A stretch of DNA of 61,593 nucleotides, from contig JARGFM010000020.1 in the NCBI GenBank assembly GCA_029210725.1, forward strand, positions 1 through 61,593, written 5' to 3'. The position numbers were made by a program, and so were the translations under genes. A model generated the notes under the pieces. The model saw only the letters and a program-made list of their open reading frames with translations. It searched no databases and had not been told where the DNA came from. Positions 60,658 through 61,593 of the stretch are shown here, in pieces; position 1 is the stretch's first letter, and each line of letters opens with the position of its first letter. The stretch is from Bacteroidales bacterium (GTDB lineage: Bacteria > Bacteroidota > Bacteroidia > Bacteroidales > GCA-2748055).

Positions 60658-61032
60658 ATGGTTGAAAAGGCCCATATTCAGAAAGCGCTGCATGGTGCCT
60701 GGTCCATGGAGGAAAGTCCCCACTGGAAACCAAACAACCCCACACTCGGTCAGAGCAGTTTAATCTCACAGCTGATATACGATATTTTTGGAGGAGAAAT
60801 CCTAAAGACACGCAGGAACAAAAGCTGGCATTTTTATAACCGGATCGATGGTGAGATTATCGATTTTACGAAATCTGAAATGGATAATTTTTTCAATAAT
60901 AAAAACTTCGAAGACCTCCCATCTTCACCTGATGAAACCCATGCATATTTTGCACAGGAGGATTATTTGATTTTTTTAAGGAGATTCATCAGGGCATTTG
61001 AATACGACCTCCACCAAAAGAATTACTCATAG
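60658..61032 (+). CDS. Small YunG-like hypothetical protein without the usual Cys
   Basis: The 124-residue protein resembles the YunG family: KALHGAWSMEESPHWKPNNP, TLGQSSLISQLIYDIFGGEI, SWHFYNRIDGEIIDFTKSEM. In family members I recall, the second stretch reads GQCxxTAL, and Cys-His suggest a papain-like or transglutaminase-like site; here the Cys is Ser (GQSS) while the H of WHFYN stays. If the family is catalytic, this copy may not be. The 249-base gap before it contains no visible gene. The ATG has no strong ribosome-binding sequence. Confidence 0.6.
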   Translation: MVEKAHIQKALHGAWSMEESPHWKPNNPTLGQSSLISQLIYDIFGGEILKTRRNKSWHFYNRIDGEIIDFTKSEMDNFFNNKNFEDLPSSPDETHAYFAQEDYLIFLRRFIRAFEYDLHQKNYS

Positions 61033-61075
61033 CCTATTCTTAGAGGATTTTGAAGCACTAAAAAAACCTCATTGA

Positions 61076-61384
61076 TTATACATTCACACTCAAATCAACA
61101 ATTTCTGCTTTAGGTGCATTTTTTCTTACCGATGCAATTCCATTATCTCTCCCCTGCGTTGAAGTGTACATTTGACTTGTGCCAATAACTTGAGTATTTC
61201 CAGCGGTCAGATTAAAATAAAAACTTCCGCCCTGGGCTATTTCCGAGCTGTACATTTTTTTCAGAGAACAATTAGCCTTCAAGGACTCTATTCCGTTTTG
61301 GCAAGCCGATTTTGATGTATCGCCCTGGCTTGTCATGATGATCAGTCCATTGGGAGCTTTCAGATTAAAACATGTAGTTTTCAT
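61076..61384 (-). CDS. YegP-like (DUF1508) tandem-domain protein
   Basis: The 102-residue protein has two copies of the DUF1508 unit: FNLKAPNGLIIMTSQGDTSK with ACQNGIESLKANC, and FYFNLTAGNTQVIGTSQMYT with GRDNGIASVRKNAP, ending AEIVDLSV. E. coli YegP has the same two-repeat layout and unknown function; these proteins are small, soluble and sometimes stress-linked. The ATG at 61384 is supported by the family start (KTTCFNLK). The 209 bases upstream, to the window end, show no convincing gene. Confidence 0.9.
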   Translation of the reverse strand: MKTTCFNLKAPNGLIIMTSQGDTSKSACQNGIESLKANCSLKKMYSSEIAQGGSFYFNLTAGNTQVIGTSQMYTSTQGRDNGIASVRKNAPKAEIVDLSVNV

Positions 61385-61593
61385 CTACTCTTTTAGAAAT
61401 TTCAAATTTTCCCATGATTTTCGAATTTTTATATGTATTAATTCTGGTACAAAGGTGAGCAAAGCTGTAAGAGAAAGAATTACACATTTCTGAAAAGAAC
61501 TTATATAATTCACAGATTCAGAACTCCTGATCTGGTAACGTAAATATAGGCTTTTCCGGGGGTCTTTTCGCAAAGAGAAAATGCGGTATCTTT

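Noticed and set aside
61385-61573. A 62-residue minus-strand frame at the window end
   Set aside because: It has no family pattern, no ribosome-binding sequence and biased AT-rich content; nothing supports it as a gene.

Overview
The window reads as a chromosomal segment of a Bacteroidetes bacterium, probably a free-living or sediment Bacteroidales/Marinilabiliales relative. The evidence is type IX secretion (T9SS) sorting domains, a PorP/SprF-family protein beside a giant adhesin, TonB-dependent uptake, LytTR regulators, DUF1080/DUF1207/DUF4197 families and TAnnTTTG-like promoters. No rRNA, tRNA, CRISPR array, insertion sequence or integrase was seen.

Layout. 0-1.4 kb: the end of a beta-helix protein, a small outer-membrane barrel with a strong terminator, and a truncated response regulator behind a structured-RNA-like stretch. 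1.6-8.8 kb: a tight run of TonB receptor, AmpG/RhtX-like permease, hemN, hemG and hemH, the last three steps of haem synthesis coupled to an import route. 8.8-10.9 kb: a PQQ-type beta-propeller and a DUF1080 lipoprotein. 11-20.5 kb: a stress and envelope island with a tandem universal stress protein, a long coiled-coil lipoprotein that also has a C-terminal membrane helix, a LapA-like protein, a hybrid histidine kinase, an NtrC-type sigma-54 activator and Dps. Several genes here have sigma-54-like -24/-12 promoters and nearby palindromes that could be activator sites. 20.6-25.8 kb: glutathione peroxidase, a membrane LytTR regulator, a polyferredoxin, two TPM-domain proteins (one frameshifted) and a DUF1207 protein.

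25.9-34.2 kb is the most striking part. It holds a T9SS-secreted FG-GAP protein (interrupted by a stop), an outer-membrane barrel, 13-haem and 19-haem cytochromes, a membrane iron-sulfur flavoprotein and a b-type-cytochrome-like membrane protein. All lie on one strand and several overlap. Together they look like an electron conduit from the inner membrane to the cell surface, and the haem cluster upstream would help supply it. 34.4-37.5 kb: a universal stress protein, a CopD-like membrane protein, a TPR protein with an in-frame stop, and an mscL fragment joined to an antisense GH18 chitinase fragment across a short shared sequence. 37.8-49.9 kb: a 3704-residue surface adhesin with 21 Ig-like domains, including a duplicated four-domain block, 13 copies of a second repeat, PKD domains and a gliding-type C-terminus, followed by its PorP/SprF partner. 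50-61.6 kb: a GH43 enzyme, two LytTR/two-component systems, a frameshifted NmrA-like reductase, a Cys/His-repeat protein beside an OmpR-type system, a Ser/Arg repeat protein behind a near-perfect sigma-54 promoter, and several small hypothetical proteins.

Four otherwise intact genes carry single lesions (two nonsense codons, two one-base frameshifts) and two loci are chimeric or truncated. Either this genome is losing genes locally or the assembly contains errors; reads would decide. All functional statements come from reading motifs by eye, with no database search.
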